Shown here in pieces: positions 25,060 through 37,012 of a stretch of DNA of 64,000 bases; position 1 is the stretch's first letter; each line of letters begins with the position of its first letter. The notes under the pieces are model-generated. The model made no database searches and was not told the origin of the DNA. It worked only from the letters and a program-made list of their open reading frames with translations. The stretch lies in assembly GCA_038030265.1 (NCBI GenBank), contig CM075943.1, positions 43,772,001 through 43,836,000 of the forward strand, written 5' to 3'. A program made the translations under genes and the position numbers. This DNA is from Corythucha ciliata (lineage: Eukaryota; Arthropoda; Insecta; Hemiptera; Tingidae).

Positions 25060-25290
25060 GTGGGCGGGCTTTGAACCCGGCAGGCGCTGAAGCCTCCATT
25101 GGGCTTCTGTGCCTTACCCAGATCTAACTGTGCACTTCACACCCGTACTACGCGGGCGTCTCTCGGTCGGTGCGCGGTTTGTTCAACGCACACCGCCGGG
25201 AACGCCCACACGAAGCCGAGTGTGCCGTGTCACAGCTCGCCGCAGCCTTATAGTGTAATGGGCAATGGCTGGATAGGAAGGGCTTAGTCC
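25060..25290 (-). other. GC-rich tract with pol III B-box-like word
   Basis: A sharply GC-rich island lies inside the hAT-like element. On the minus strand, GGGTTCAAAGCCC near 25060-25076 fits the tRNA-type B box and can form a short T-arm. No credible A box, anticodon arm or acceptor stem accompanies it, so it is not called a tRNA. A tRNA-derived SINE fragment is possible but unproven. Confidence 0.25.
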
Positions 25291-25319
25291 TCCAATACAA
25301 GGTGCCCTACTGTATTGCC

Positions 25320-26300
25320 TGAGAGACGTGAAAAAACTGACATTTTTAACCCAAAACCGAAGATTTTAATCTAGCACTGAATATTTTATTCCGAAAAATA
25401 CATCAATTTCACGCAAAAGTCGAATTGGTACCCCAATACTAAAGTTTTCACACAACACAACTGGCGATTTTACACCGAAAACTCCCATTATACACAAAAA
25501 CTGACCGGGGGTTTTACCAACGATTTCACCACAAAACTGGCGATTTGTTCCCAAGTGAGACGATAACTGGCGTAACCAACCCAAAATTGGATTTTTTTAC
25601 TCCAAAACTGACAATATTTCACACCATAACAGACTTTTGCCCCAAAACGGATGATTTTACGCCTAACTTACGATTTTAACACCAAACTGACAGTTTCGCC
25701 TCAATATACTGACGATTTCACCACAATACTGGACGATTTTTTCCCAAATGAGACGACATTACACCAAAACAAACGATTTCACGCCAAAGCTGACGTGTTA
25801 CCCCAAAAGCTGTTCACTATACAAAACTGGCGAGTTTGCCTCAAAACGTTTACGGTTCCACCTCAAAATTGGATATTATTTTACCCCCAAAACTGGATAT
25901 TTTACTCCAAAACTGGCATTTTGTTTTGAGGTAAAGCCACTAATTTGTTTTAGGGTGAAATCAGTAGTTTTGTGGTATAACCTTCAGTTTTCTGGTTGGG
26001 TAGAAACTTGATTTTTTTGTTGAAATCTTGTTATAATTATCAAGACTGAAGATTTCAAGACAACACTACAGCGACAATACCCTAAAAAGAAAACGTTCAC
26101 CCCCCCCCCCCCAAACTTGTGATTTCACCACAGAACTGGCAACTTTTCCCCAAAACTGCAGTACCCTATACCGGAAAACTGCAGTACCCACGAATCACTA
26201 CAAACTGGCGATTTTTGCACAAAAATGGCAGTTTTGACCCAAAATGGTGGATTAGCACGTAAATTTCGATTTTAACACACAATGGCGATCCAAGTAGGCA
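25320..26300 (+). repeat. Degenerate minisatellite, family D
   Basis: Units of about 20-30 bp are built on CCAAAACTGACGATTTTAC and CAAAACTGGCGATTT. Clear copies lie at 25485-25640, 25675-25800 and 25860-25920. The array is interrupted by a poly-C tract near 26100. Its core AAACTGACGATT is shared with family C. It is not coding. Confidence 0.8.
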
Positions 26301-27568
26301 CTGCAAATGTGATTTTTGCATAAAACTGCTAATTTCATCACTAAGCTGGCGATATTATATTTCGGAGAAGCGTAATCCGAGACATTGCGGGTTTTCAGTC
26401 TTGCGACCTCAAGACTGAGGTCGCAATTTGTTCCAAGTGAGCAGTGAGTCAAACGAGCAAAAATGGTTGTTGAGGGCAAAATGCGTGAAATTTCTTATTG
26501 AATGTGTTAATCCCGCGAAATTAATTTTTCAGTGAGCTAGACCCGCAAACGATTTTGTTTTTGTTTTTGGTTTTTGCGAAAAGAATTCGCAAAATTTGTT
26601 TTCAAAGGCTGAGTTTGCCTTTGTGTTTGAGTCAGATCTGCGAAAATGTATTTTTATGGCGCTAAAATCCTCGACATTGGTTTTTTTAGTGAGTCAAATT
26701 CCAGAAATTGATTTTTTTTATAGCTGCCCCACTGAGTCTTCGCTATCGCGTCTAGGGAAGGGCAACTGCCCACCCCTGCCACCCTCTAGCTATACGCCCT
26801 AGCTCATAGGTCTCCAGTTGGATTGTATTTCAGAGTACCACAAAAGAAAACGTGCCTGCATCATGTTTCAGATGCAGAAAACGTATGCATCATCGTTTCA
26901 GTTTTAAAAGAAGCATTTTTCAGAAAAAGTAGAATTAATAGTTGTCTCCCTTTCGACGTTCGATAGGAGCACGTAAACTCACAAGGGATGTTTCTTGATT
27001 GTTCAGTTTCTTAATTTTCACTCATATTTCCCTTTGGAGAGAGTTCTAGGGAAAGACAAAAAAGAAACTCTCATCGCGGAGAATTGATAATAATTTATTA
27101 TATATTAAAACTCATTCCCCTGAACATATTAACTAATATGATGGGAAAAAAGCTCGAGTCTCGGAAAATCTCACTTTTACTCTCATGTATATACGAGTAT
27201 AGTACTTGCGGCAAAACGATAGTTCCCGGGCGAATAAAACGAAAGTACTTTCTCTAATAACATTATATTCGTTTGAACCTTTGTAATGTAGGCGTTCCGT
27301 GCTTTGAATGAAATTAAAAATAAATATTTCACGGAGGAGGGGTGAGAAGTTTGTAAAACTGTCAGACCGCGATTTCACTGCTGCTTTGGGTGTCGTGACT
27401 ATACAGGAAAGGTTTAGATGAACTGCTACCCTGTACATAAAATTTAGGAAGCCAGGTTAATTTAGCTTGGTACAAATCTTGTCTTTTTTCTATACAGAGA
27501 TGAAAACACCAATCAAGCCGGTACAAAGCCTCCATAAATCTAATCTAAAGATCTATCTAGTCTAAAGA

Positions 27569-27811
27569 GTGATGAACGCAGGCCTATTTCTAGGTATACT
27601 GGCACCCTTGTCAGGATCGCATTTCGGTGCGGTTACTTGTGCGGTTTTCGATGCCGCATTCCCAAATCAACAGGAGAACGATCAGAACGATTTTATTGGT
27701 CCAGACCCTAAAATCCTTAATGAACTTAATGAAATTCGAGGGTCGAGAGTGAATGGGTCGAGGAATCACATGAGGCGGCTAGCTCATGAGCCATTTGCGT
27801 GTGCTATGTAA
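27569..27811 (+). CDS. Unidentified 80-residue open frame (possible small gene or last exon)
   Basis: The frame has two adjacent ATG codons, a hydrophobic start (GLFLGILAPLSGSHFGA) and then a polar, protein-like body, including DPKILNELNEIRGSRVNG. It ends in TAA, and AATAAA-like words follow within about 30 bp. A good splice-acceptor context, TTTTTTCTATACAG, lies at 27484-27497. Its short downstream frame (27499-27537) could alternatively be a terminal exon. The hydrophobic N-terminus could be a signal peptide, but no family was recognised and the start context is weak. It may be a real secreted peptide, an exon or chance. Confidence 0.25.
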   Translation: MMNAGLFLGILAPLSGSHFGAVTCAVFDAAFPNQQENDQNDFIGPDPKILNELNEIRGSRVNGSRNHMRRLAHEPFACAM

Positions 27812-27849
27812 TTGTGCCGAGCAAAAATAATAAATGATGAAATGAACCA

Positions 27850-29320
27850 GCTTATCATTCAACGTTTTTCTTAAAGACGTAACGGTCGAGAAAATGTGTA
27901 ACGTCTTCTCGCCCTCCGACCACCTCTATGCCACCGAACTCTTCCTTTTTCCTTCTTTCACGCCACCCCCCCCCCCCATTGGAGACCCCTAAAACCCCTT
28001 GGTCTTGCGAAGGGAAAAAAAAGGTTCTTAACGTATTTACCAACAGGTGTAACGGTGCACTTGTCGCGCGAAGCATATGCGCCCCTAATTCTGATATAAT
28101 TATCAGTGCCACCTGCCAACCCGCCGGGCTCATCCCTTTTATAACGGTGGGGGCCCCTCTTCAACATTTTTTTGTCTGTGCTATCTCTATAGATTGTTAC
28201 GGCCTTCTTTCCCATTCTTGTACTATAGCAGGTAACAGCACTTCTGTACAATAAAAGTCATGGTGCGAAGAAGGGTGGGTGTATTATATATATATATAAC
28301 GCTCATCATCAAGCAATAGAAAAGATGTTCTTTTGTCCTTGGTATTCACCCTGCCAATGCCATATAAGCCCTTTAAGGCTCAGATCCAGATCTTAACCAT
28401 TAAAACCTGTCTCATCATCAGGAATTTTACCCATTTTTAATGCCAGAAAGGTGCCGCGTGGGAAAAAGGAAGGTTCGAAAAAATGAACGAAAAAAGTAAT
28501 TGCCCATGGAAATACTCGAAGTGAAACCTGTTTACATGCGTGGTTGACTCTTGAGAGCTCTTCCTCCATAAGCAATTAAGCGTGTTGAATATTGTTAAAT
28601 ATGCAGCCTATAGAAAACGTTAGCTAGAGGGTGAAAACCAATCAATCCGAGGATTGGAAACCATCAGTGACCTAAATTATGCTCAAAGGATGTTTGAACC
28701 AACTGAAAAATACAAGTGAAGAGACGTACTCGTCGTGTTATTAGGAGTGAGGATAAATACGCCTGTTTATCTATAGTATATGATATTCATATAGTATATG
28801 AATATCAAATACCTCTTTACGGCGGAATACAAGGCATAGAAATCTCCAAGTCCGTGGAAAATTAGTAGAAAACAAACTAAATGAAGTGAATTAGTTGGCA
28901 AAACAATATAACGGCGAGCGTTGTCAGTGTTATTTTCACGGAATGTTTTGTTCTAAAATTGGTGAAAAGAACAATAGGAAAGCGATGGAAATACACAACT
29001 ATACTGAATATGATAATTGCAAATTAGAGTTGTTTTTGTTTCCTTTTTCCCGCAAGGAAAATATGTTGGTATATTATAAAATGTACGTTGACTCGAGTGA
29101 AGTTTGAATTCATTCTGTTCACATCCTTAAATTATAATCCTCACTCGGTATATGTATACAGTTATAATAGACCGGTTGGTATAGGCTTAAATTTCCACCT
29201 ATGAATCCCCCCCCCATCCACCACCACCCCGGAGCGAACTACACTCGCTATAGATTTCGAGATTATTAATTGCAAAAATGGTGAGTTTGAAAATGCTGTA
29301 CGTCAACCTTAGAATTACTA
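27850..29320. other. Low-copy non-coding stretch
   Basis: No gene was recognised. It contains a C12 tract at 27966-27977, a short (TA)n run near 28287, and a small palindrome at 28782-28806 (11-bp arms GATATTCATAT around a 3-bp loop). Confidence 0.45.
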
Positions 29321-29325
29321 TACTG

Positions 29326-29463
29326 ATGGCGTTTTCCATTTGCACAAAAATCTGCACTGAGCAGTTCATTTTCACCCTTCCTCTCTGAATTAAATATGTA
29401 ATTTAAAGTATGTATCTTAATGAGGACGAGGAGACGAGTGGAAATAAACGACTGGAAAACTTT
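29326..29463. mobile_element. Foldback element, GCGTTTTCCAT family, copy 2
   Basis: The left end TGGCGTTTTCCATTTGCAC is mirrored imperfectly by the right end CTGGAAAAC. The interior shares GCACAAAAATCTG and CTCTGAATTAAAT with the copy at 6371-6515. It is non-coding. Confidence 0.65.
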
Positions 29464-29580
29464 GAGTTTCATCCCTAAGGATCAGGCGTTTTCCTCGACC
29501 GTGGGGGATGTTCTGTAACTTTAAGGAATTGAATTTCCTAACAAAAGTCTTGTAATTTCATTCATTTTCTTAAAACATCC

Positions 29581-29722
29581 GGGGGGCTATTCTGTAAATT
29601 TTCCGCATCGGATTTTCTATCGAAAAATCACATGATTTAGTTGATTTTTAAATGAAATTAATAAAATCACATGACTTTCCGATAGGAAATTCGATGCGGA
29701 AAAGTTACAGAATCACCCCCCT
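29581..29722. mobile_element. Foldback MITE with GGGGGG-ATTCTGTAA ends
   Basis: The left arm (GGGGGGCTATTCTGTAAATT, then TTCCGCATCGGATTTTC) pairs with a right arm that ends TTACAGAATCACCCCCC. The arms are about 60-65 bp with few mismatches. A second, more diverged pair with the same GTTCTGTAACTTT and AAAGTTACAGAATAG words lies just outside (29505-29575 and 29783-29850). This suggests that a related element was interrupted by, or duplicated around, the inner one. Confidence 0.75.
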
Positions 29723-29885
29723 GATCCATCAAACTTGAAAAATAACCCCTCGGGTGACTTTTCGTTGGATAATCGGATAGGTACCTCAAAGTTACAGAAT
29801 AGTCTCCGATTTCATTATGACTTATTGAAGAAAATGAATGAAAATCACGTGACTTCCGATATGAAATTCGATGCCTTCTGAAAGG

Positions 29886-30016
29886 CCCGTTCACAAGCTC
29901 TATGTTGGTGTCGTGGGGTGTCTATGCAACCTATAAAAGTGTTTCGTTTTTCGAGGGAATAAATTTGTTTGGCTGCGAAGACTCCACAGAACATAAACAT
30001 AGAGCTTGTGAACGGG
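29886..30016. mobile_element. Foldback MITE with CCCGTTCACAAGCTCTATG ends
   Basis: The left end CCCGTTCACAAGCTCTATGT and the right end CATAGAGCTTGTGAACGGG are exact reverse complements over about 19 bp. The inverted repeat continues with mismatches inward. Non-coding, about 131 bp. Confidence 0.75.
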
Positions 30017-30655
30017 GTCTTAAATTTACAATCACGCACATATTATGGTAATAATTAGAACCGTACCCTGAGTCATTCTTATACTTATTCAATCAAACCT
30101 ATATGAAGGGAAAAGAGATGGGAAACATCTCGCCAACAAGACTTATATGTAGGCTTCTCGTCTTCGGGCATGCCTGATAAAAAACCTTAATGACCGTTAA
30201 AAGGGCACCTGTTGCGTTCGTATAGTTCAACGGATGAACGGAAATGCCGCCCGCTATACACCGGAAATAACTTTAGAGGTAATCCTCATGTTCGGACATC
30301 CAATTGTCTTTCCTGGGATTTTTTTCATTCAAAATTACTTTACACTCCTCGCTCAGATCCGAGGGACGCCCAGACAATATTGTATAGAGCAAAGTGGGAT
30401 TTTAAAAAACGGAAAACATAATAATTAAGAGCTGTTTCTATTTTTGACTTTTCACGGCTCATCACTTGTTGGTCAATATGTCCGAGAGGGTACAGTACAA
30501 TACCGTACATAAAGTCCTTGCTCAACAGCGCTCGATGTGGCGTATAAAAATTGTTGTTTTAATAATTTTCTACCCTTCGCGAGCAGAAAAATTAAGCTAA
30601 GAATCAAAATTACGTTTAATAATGTACCTATGTAACGGTCAATTCAAGGGCGGTC

Positions 30656-30790
30656 AATGACGTTATTAACCGGTTAATAAGTTACGGAACAACTGATTGG
30701 TTAAAATTTGAAAACAAGGTTAATGGTTGATTTATCGGAAGCGTGATCAAAATTCCTATTGTCAACATCAGCTGGTTATTAACGTCATTA
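30656..30790. mobile_element. Foldback MITE, AATGACGTTATTAACC family
   Basis: The left end AATGACGTTATTAACCGG is mirrored at the right end by GGTTATTAACGTCATT. The same ends occur in the shorter copy at 16030-16111. Non-coding. Confidence 0.75.
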
Positions 30791-30919
30791 TCCTGAGGGG
30801 TTATTCACTTGCCCCAGAATTTAGGCGATATAAGGCGCTAAATGATAACTAAATGGTAGCAGACAAAAAGAATGTTTTATGGGGGGGACGATAGGGGCGG
30901 TTTACGTCAGCTTTACCCG

Positions 30920-32060
30920 TGAATCAACGCTTTGTCTCAAATTTAGCAGCGAATCAGTAGGATTTTCAATTGTATCCGCAAGACACCGCTTTTCCTCAAT
31001 TATAGGTGCGATTTAGCGTTTTTTCACTTCTCAGCCATGCGAAATAGCGCTTTTCTCAAATTAGCCGTGAATTACAGCCTTTTCTCTAGTTTGGCTGCCG
31101 TGTATCATGGCAACAATTACATAAGCGTTTTTCTGAATTTTTAACCGCCAATTAGTGATTTTTCCGCTGTTTGCCATGAATTATCGCTATTTAACCGCGA
31201 ATGCACCTTTCCATGACTCTAATAAAAATTAACACATTAAGCCCTAATGAATTTGTGGTTGGCGTATTTTCTCTCATGTAACCGCAAAGTTTCCTTCAGA
31301 TACCCCTTAAATTGGTGGTACTTTTTTTGTTAATTTTAGTGGTAAATGAGCACTTGCTCTGGATATTAGCCACGAATCGCCGATTTCAAATCTAAAAATC
31401 CCTATTTTTTCATCTTTGAGCTTTTGAGGGGCCCCCTCTGAACGGTGTACAAGGACGATCCGACCTTCTCGCCAGTACGTCGGTACGCTACTGGGACGAC
31501 GCAATGCTTGAACCTCAAAACGCACAATTCAAAAAATTGCTCGAACCACCTGTCCTATCAACACAATGCTCGATCCATCACAATTGTCGAACCATACAAT
31601 GCTCGAACCTCGAAATGCTCGAACTACACAATGCTCGAACAACAAAATGTTCATGCTCGAACCAAATTCCTGCACCGACATTGTGGTTTAAAAGGGCCAA
31701 AGTCACGATATATGGTTTTCAAACGAACCATTTTGTTTATTCGTAGTAGGTAACCAAAATAGGAAAGAGCTAAAGCCATTAAATTTGGTTTCTCATCAAG
31801 CGCCGAAATTTGGGGTTTTTGAAGGAGTCAAATCCAATAAATTTTATTTTGAAAGAGCAAATGACCGTAAAATTGGGGTTTGAAAGACCCCAGAGAGATA
31901 GAAAATCCCTAAAATTTGGATTTGAACGAGCCGAATTCAAAAATTTTTGTTTGGAAAAAGCGAAATTCGCGTTTAAATTATTCTCAATTGTGGTATGATT
32001 TTTGAAAGAGCCATACGCGCATGGTTCGTTTTGGTTCAGATATTGAGCCAAATTCACTCT
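30920..32060. repeat. Composite minisatellite block B-spacer-F-A, copy 1
   Basis: The block has four parts in order: family-B units (30920-31400); a spacer with TTCATCTTTGAGCTTTTGAG and CTCTGAACGGTG (31405-31500); CTCGAACCACACAATG-type units related to family F (31500-31680); and family-A units in reverse orientation (31740-32060, AAATTGGGGTTTGAAAGA). The same order and spacer words occur at 51560-53170. The two blocks are therefore paralogous copies of one composite structure. Non-coding. Confidence 0.75.
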
Positions 32061-33829
32061 CACGCAGCGAGCGCGGTCTGGTTTTTCAGTAGAATGTTCT
32101 GGGTTCTGGGACCGAATTTCCTGCCCCTGAGAATGCTTGGTACAGCGCTTTTTAGCTCATCCCACAGTTTAGTGAATTAAAGCAGTGTTGGGTTAATGTT
32201 GATATTAATTAACATGAACATTATCCAGTTATTCGCCTTAGTCATAATTCAGACAGCGCTGCAGTTGGCCATTTGGGTAACCAGGTTTTGTGGGTAGCTT
32301 TCCATTAGATTGTGGGTACGCATTTATTTTTTTATTGATATGCGTAAAGTATGGATACTTTATTGAAGTTTTCAATTAAAAATGAACTGTGTGTCGACCC
32401 AGCACATTGCTAAGTGGCTGGACGACCTATAGGAATAAATAAAACTACAAATTTAAAGTTTACCGACAAATCTTTCCGAGGAACGTAATATTATTGCACA
32501 AAACAGTAGGAACACATATTAGGAACAAACGAAAAGGTACCCACAGTCTTAGATTCTCCTGAGATCCACAAGTACAGAGCCACCGGAATTATGAAATCGC
32601 CGAATACACGTTAACATGCACCGGGTATTACACTGTCAATAGCCGGTTAATACCTATCGATAACCGGTTAATTCTCAATTCCCCCAATGACTGGTTGATT
32701 TCCAATTCCCGGTTAAATGTCCAAGGATTTTGGTGATTGTCAATGTAACCTGCGGTTGTTGTCGCTAACAACCGATTTACATTATTTACCGTAGCATGCA
32801 TAGTATTTCATGATTTCCTTTACAGAAAAAGTGAAATTGACTGTAACTCTGATTTAATTACTCAATAAAGTATTTTTAAGTCGCATTTTTCTGCGTTTCC
32901 ACACAATCGAGCAAGAAAACGATTTGTTAACGTTGAAATAGTCAAATTGGGCACCCGCTACGTTCTAAAGGATAAATTTATTTAAGAAATATGCTCTTTA
33001 TCAGCCCCACTCTCCCTGGAATTATCACCGTAAAATCACTGAAGTCGAAATTGGATAATGCTGTGTTGGTGTAGTTGCGGGGGGATTTCTAATATTGCTG
33101 GTTTCTTTGTTCTTTCTTTTTGTTTCTTCTTCTTTTTTTGCAATAAGATGAGTCGTTCATAAATACATAATACATTTATGTATGCAAGAGATTTGTTTAT
33201 TGAACTGAACTGATTTACGAATACATAAATGTATTTTATTTCTATACATTGAATGCAATTCTTTATAGACATCATCTCTACATTGCGTTATCCTCTCCTT
33301 TGATGTCTTCATAAAATATGATATTTCCATAATCAATCGAAGCATTAAAACGCCATCAAAGTGCATCTTATTGATAACATCGCGAAGACACGACCGGAGT
33401 TGGTTAAAAAAAGCGAACAACTCGTTGCCAATGTGAGAGTCATGTACATATAAGACAAGAATTCATTTGAAATCTCAAAAACTTGTTTTTTATAAGGAAA
33501 TTTCCTAACCATTGACTGAATTTCGTCAAAACGAATAATAATACACATGGTATAACGAAGGTGAATGAGGACGCCTGTAACTTTTACTGTTCAATTCAGG
33601 ATAAATTCGTCGGCAAGTCGGCAATGTGTTTTGCACTTTGACCAAGACGAACTCATTTCTCCTCCTATAGCAAATACCTAGTTAGAACATCCTTTTAATA
33701 AGACTGTCCTTTAAAAAAGGAAGCACCTCACAAGTGGAGCGAGATCTCGGGATTCCTCTTACGAATGTATGTGTCGCACCAGCCGGTTTCTAATATCACA
33801 CCGATTGACGTCTTGTTTTTTTTGTTTTT

Positions 33830-33862
<33 letters not shown>

Positions 33863-33980
33863 TTTTGTTGTTTTTTTCTTCTTCATTCTTTTCTTTTTTT
33901 CAATTTTCATTTTTTCATTGCGTTTTTACGAACATCAATATTTTACTCCCAGTACAAAGATTGAGTGATAAGAAAAGCGG
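32060..33980. other. Low-copy stretch in the presumed first intron of the PR/SET gene
   Basis: If the exon at 33990-34196 is real, this stretch is intronic on the minus strand. It holds ACCGGTTAAT-type words at 32620-32770, a 14-bp perfect inverted pair AATACATTTATGTA/TACATAAATGTATT near 33169-33235, and a T-rich tract at 33811-33905. That tract reads as an A-rich run on the minus strand and may be the tail of a retroposed copy. No second PR/SET exon was found. Confidence 0.4.
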
Positions 33981-33983
33981 AAT

Positions 33984-33989
33984 ACTCAC
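33984..33989 (-). other. Splice donor GTGAGT of the PR/SET exon
   Basis: On the minus strand, the codons AAC GAT are followed directly by GTGAGT, a near-consensus eukaryotic 5' splice site. The protein-like composition ends exactly here. This is the strongest sign that the window is from an intron-containing genome. Confidence 0.7.
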
Positions 33990-34196
33990 ATCGTTATCTT
34001 CCAAGTATCCGTAAACGTCGAGTTTGTCCAGACGGATGGTTCCCTGAAAAGGGTATATGAGAGTACCCTGTGGAATTCGAGCGTTGGTCCATACATTGAC
34101 CATCATCTCAGGAAGTTTCCTCTTAATACCTCGAGCGTCCGTGTCTGCCGCGAGGACCAGCGAGAATTCTTGAGGAATAAGCACACACGTTTCCAT
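33990..34196 (-). CDS. First coding exon of a PR/SET-domain (PRDM-like) protein, partial
   Basis: The 69-codon exon starts at the ATG at 34196-34194 (context GGGACAATGG, with A at -3 and G at +4). It ends at 33990, followed immediately by the splice donor GTGAGT in phase 0. The protein begins METCVLIP. Residues 33-52 contain VNVWTNARIPQGT, a close fit to the V/GVWA-x-x-x-IPKGT-x-FGP motif that opens PR/SET domains of PRDM zinc-finger proteins. It continues as a PFQGTIRLDKLDVYGYLED strand region. PRDM proteins are nuclear transcriptional regulators or histone methyltransferases whose PR domain precedes C2H2 zinc fingers. The C-terminal half of the PR domain and any zinc fingers are not visible in the window to the left. 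An in-frame upstream ATG at 34229 would add a Phe/Val-rich stretch encoded by a T tract and is less likely. Subfamily not assigned. The PR/SET call is from motif recognition only. Confidence 0.7.
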
Positions 34197-34199
34197 TGT

Positions 34200-37010
34200 C
34201 CCGCGAAAAAAAAAAACGAAAACAAACAAACAAACGGAGAGATCGCCTTTGTGAAGTCAGTGTAAAAACAAAAAAAGATAAGGGTCAAGTTTCACGTCAA
34301 CTAGCACCACATGACAATAACACCTTTATCCCCCCCTTTTTATGTTTATCTGTCAATTGGAATACATTTAAACCGAACTCGTGCCTTAGGAGATGACTAC
34401 TGTTTCTCGAGAGGGTTATACCTACTCCAAGCCCCAAAGGACTCACATCTAAACAGGTGTAGTGGGGCTCAGTCTTCGCAGGTAAAGAAAAAGGCGGAGT
34501 CTCATAAAAGATTCAAGCCGTTTCTTGTCCAATGGCAGACGTCGGGGATGGATTCCTAGCCCAATCCTTGATCGGGGGTCTTCGCACGCCTCAACCATCG
34601 TTGCCTCCCGTTAAAATCCCTCTCACTCTTTTCTTCTTTTTTTTATGCCTCGCCTCTCTCCCACCCCGTCCTGTCACGGCTTACCGGCTTCTGTTTGACT
34701 ATGAGGCTTCCACAGCTTCTGAATCTACCACCTCAACCACCGGTTTGTCGACCTCTTTTTGATTCACAGTCTCAAGATTTTTCCTCCCCCCCCCTCACCA
34801 CCCTACCATTCTTCTTTCGACTTTTCAAACGAGACGCCCTGATATACCTGCGCTATATATTCGGTCGTTTAACATACATGCTCACTCCGCAGTTCGCTTC
34901 GTATCAGAATTAATTATTTTTTGCTAAGAAGAAGTCAATTCATTCGATTAGGCGAAATGCACTAAAAATGCTAGCCAGTTTTATTGGAACCAGACAAGCG
35001 CAGTCAGTCACCTGCCAGACGCGGGAATGTGGAGCTGGGAGATTTTAACGGCCATGCAAGAACGAGCGCATTTATATTTGGGCAATTCTTGTGGATTAAT
35101 TACGCAGCGTAGATTTTTCTCGGAGGTCCACAACAAAGATCCTAATTAATTTTCTTCTTCGAATTTATAATAATATATTTCGTTTTTTATTGTATTCCTG
35201 CATGTTTTGTTTTCGTTGATCATTTTTTAAATTTCTCCGTGTCCACTGTAACAAAAAATTTCTAGTTATGTAAACCAACAAAATACTGTAAAAGGCAACT
35301 GAAATTAGCAAAAATATACTTTACACCACTAGGACAGTATGATAGTTATAGGACGTTCAAATATATTGATGAATACTGCACGAGCGATATATGGCGAAAA
35401 CCTTTTAATAACTCATTGCTGCCGCAAGAATAATTGTATTGTTGTTATGAATACCTGCCCCACACGAAACTTCAATGCTCCCAGACGGAAACCTAAAAAC
35501 GTGCGTTTTCAGTCCTACACACACTGAAATTTCAATGACTTAACCACAGAACACGCCCCCTATATTCATTCAAATTATGAAACCAAGGTAAGTGAGATGG
35601 CAAAGAGAGGGTTGAGAATGTCACGCGATATGTTTCATCCCTATATTTTAAAAGTGTTAAAAGTATAGCGGAAGGGCTTAAACCGTGGGAAATAGGCTGT
35701 GTATATTTCGTGTACTTATTTAAAGCAAAAGGACCAATAATTACACAAGTTATTGTTGACGGTATTTGGTTTGAAACAATTTTTTGTATAAACTAACAAC
35801 AACATCAAATTAGACGGAAATGAATTTCAAAACGCGACAATGTACATCCGAAACAATTAATTTTGTTTAGATATTAAAAACCCTGACGATGACGCTTATG
35901 AAATGTTTATCAAGAAAACATATAGCACTCACATAAGTGACAATTGAGGATAGGGGTTCTTGTTTTCAAAACATTGTGAAACAATGTAGCCTACAATGTG
36001 CATGGAATTTAGCCAGAGCTTCCTCCCCCCACCACCACCAAAGTACCCTCACATCGTGATTATACCTTCGAATACTCGGCACTATGGGCTTAAAAGGTGA
36101 TTGTAGCATAAAGCATATACCTATAATCACGCGTAACCAGCAGGCGGCCTCTCTAGGACAATTTTTTATACGACAGCACTGTATAATTGAGCAGCATCTA
36201 TATTGCGGGCTCAGTTCAGTCTGATTCATCGCTCCTCATCCCTAAAATGATTATAACCTAGGAGATCTGGGTACAACTAAATATTTTTAAATAAGGAGCC
36301 TCCGTCAAATTATGTGATATGGAAGGAAGTATAAGTACCCCGCTACAAGAAAAAGAAGAAGTAATTATTAAAAAGATGAATGTAATAATAAGTTACGTGT
36401 ACGTGACTAGCTGTCAAGTCATCAACTATACGAACTTGTGTGTAATATGCATAACAATTATTTCGAAGAAAAGATCACGAAACTAGAGCAAGAAGATCAA
36501 ACCTCCAGCTTTATAGTGAATCTAATTTTTTTTTTTTTTTTTTTTTTCCTCTGTTTACAGCTCGTACTTAATTGGAACCGGAAGCTAATAAAGAAATAAG
36601 GAAGCTATACATGTTCCAAAAATTAAAATTAGGATGATTGCCCCCGAAATATAACATCAAACTTTTGTGAAACATCCAATTTATACCCACAGTGCCGGCG
36701 GAAACCAGACCGGCGAGCGGCCAAATCCTACATGAAGAATCAGGAAATTGGAAGTTTTCTGGCTGATTATCCGCCCAATTACAAATTTCTGTTCTTCATC
36801 CCTGCAAGAATGCAAGTTTCGAGGTATCTACATATTTATTTCACCAAAATTGCAGGTTAAAACTACACTAAAACCTATTAAACTGAACACTAAATACCTG
36901 CGAATCGCAAGTTTGTAAGGACTATAGCCGGCCGGACAGCGACGTCGAAAGCACACATGAGTCTCATATTCGTCGTACACACCCCCCCAATTTTATCCTT
37001 CACACTTCAC
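34200..37010. other. Upstream flank of the PR/SET exon; non-coding
   Basis: On the minus strand this is the 5' side of the exon. It would hold the 5' UTR and promoter if this is the first exon. A (CAAA)n run lies at 34219-34234, and TATATAGCGC-like sequence lies near 34853 on the minus strand. Neither is enough to call a promoter. The open frame at 34532-34762 has no recognised domain. A T22 run sits at 36526-36547. Confidence 0.4.
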
Positions 37011-37012
37011 GC

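Larger units (their letters stand above)
24791..26802. mobile_element. hAT-like element with CAGGGGCGTAG ends carrying family-D array
   Basis: The left end reads CAGGGGCGTAGCCAGCCC, followed by TAGGGGTGGGCAG. The right end, at 26769-26802, is the reverse complement of the same design: CTGCCCACCCC, then TAGCTATACGCCCTAG. CAGGGGCGTAGCCAG-type ends are typical of insect hAT families. The 8-bp flanks (CTCAGGCC left, CTCATAGG right) match only partly. The interior is a GC-rich tract (25060-25290) and the family-D minisatellite, with no transposase. This also explains the open frame at 24552-24812, which ends by running into the element. Confidence 0.65.

Noticed and set aside
25060..25095. tRNA gene on the minus strand
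   Set aside because: A B-box-like word is present but no acceptor stem, anticodon arm or A box folds with it.
34532..34762. Possible secreted Ser/Thr-rich protein upstream of the PR/SET exon
   Set aside because: The hydrophobic run comes from a T tract, the frame lies on the opposite strand to the exon, and no family is recognisable.
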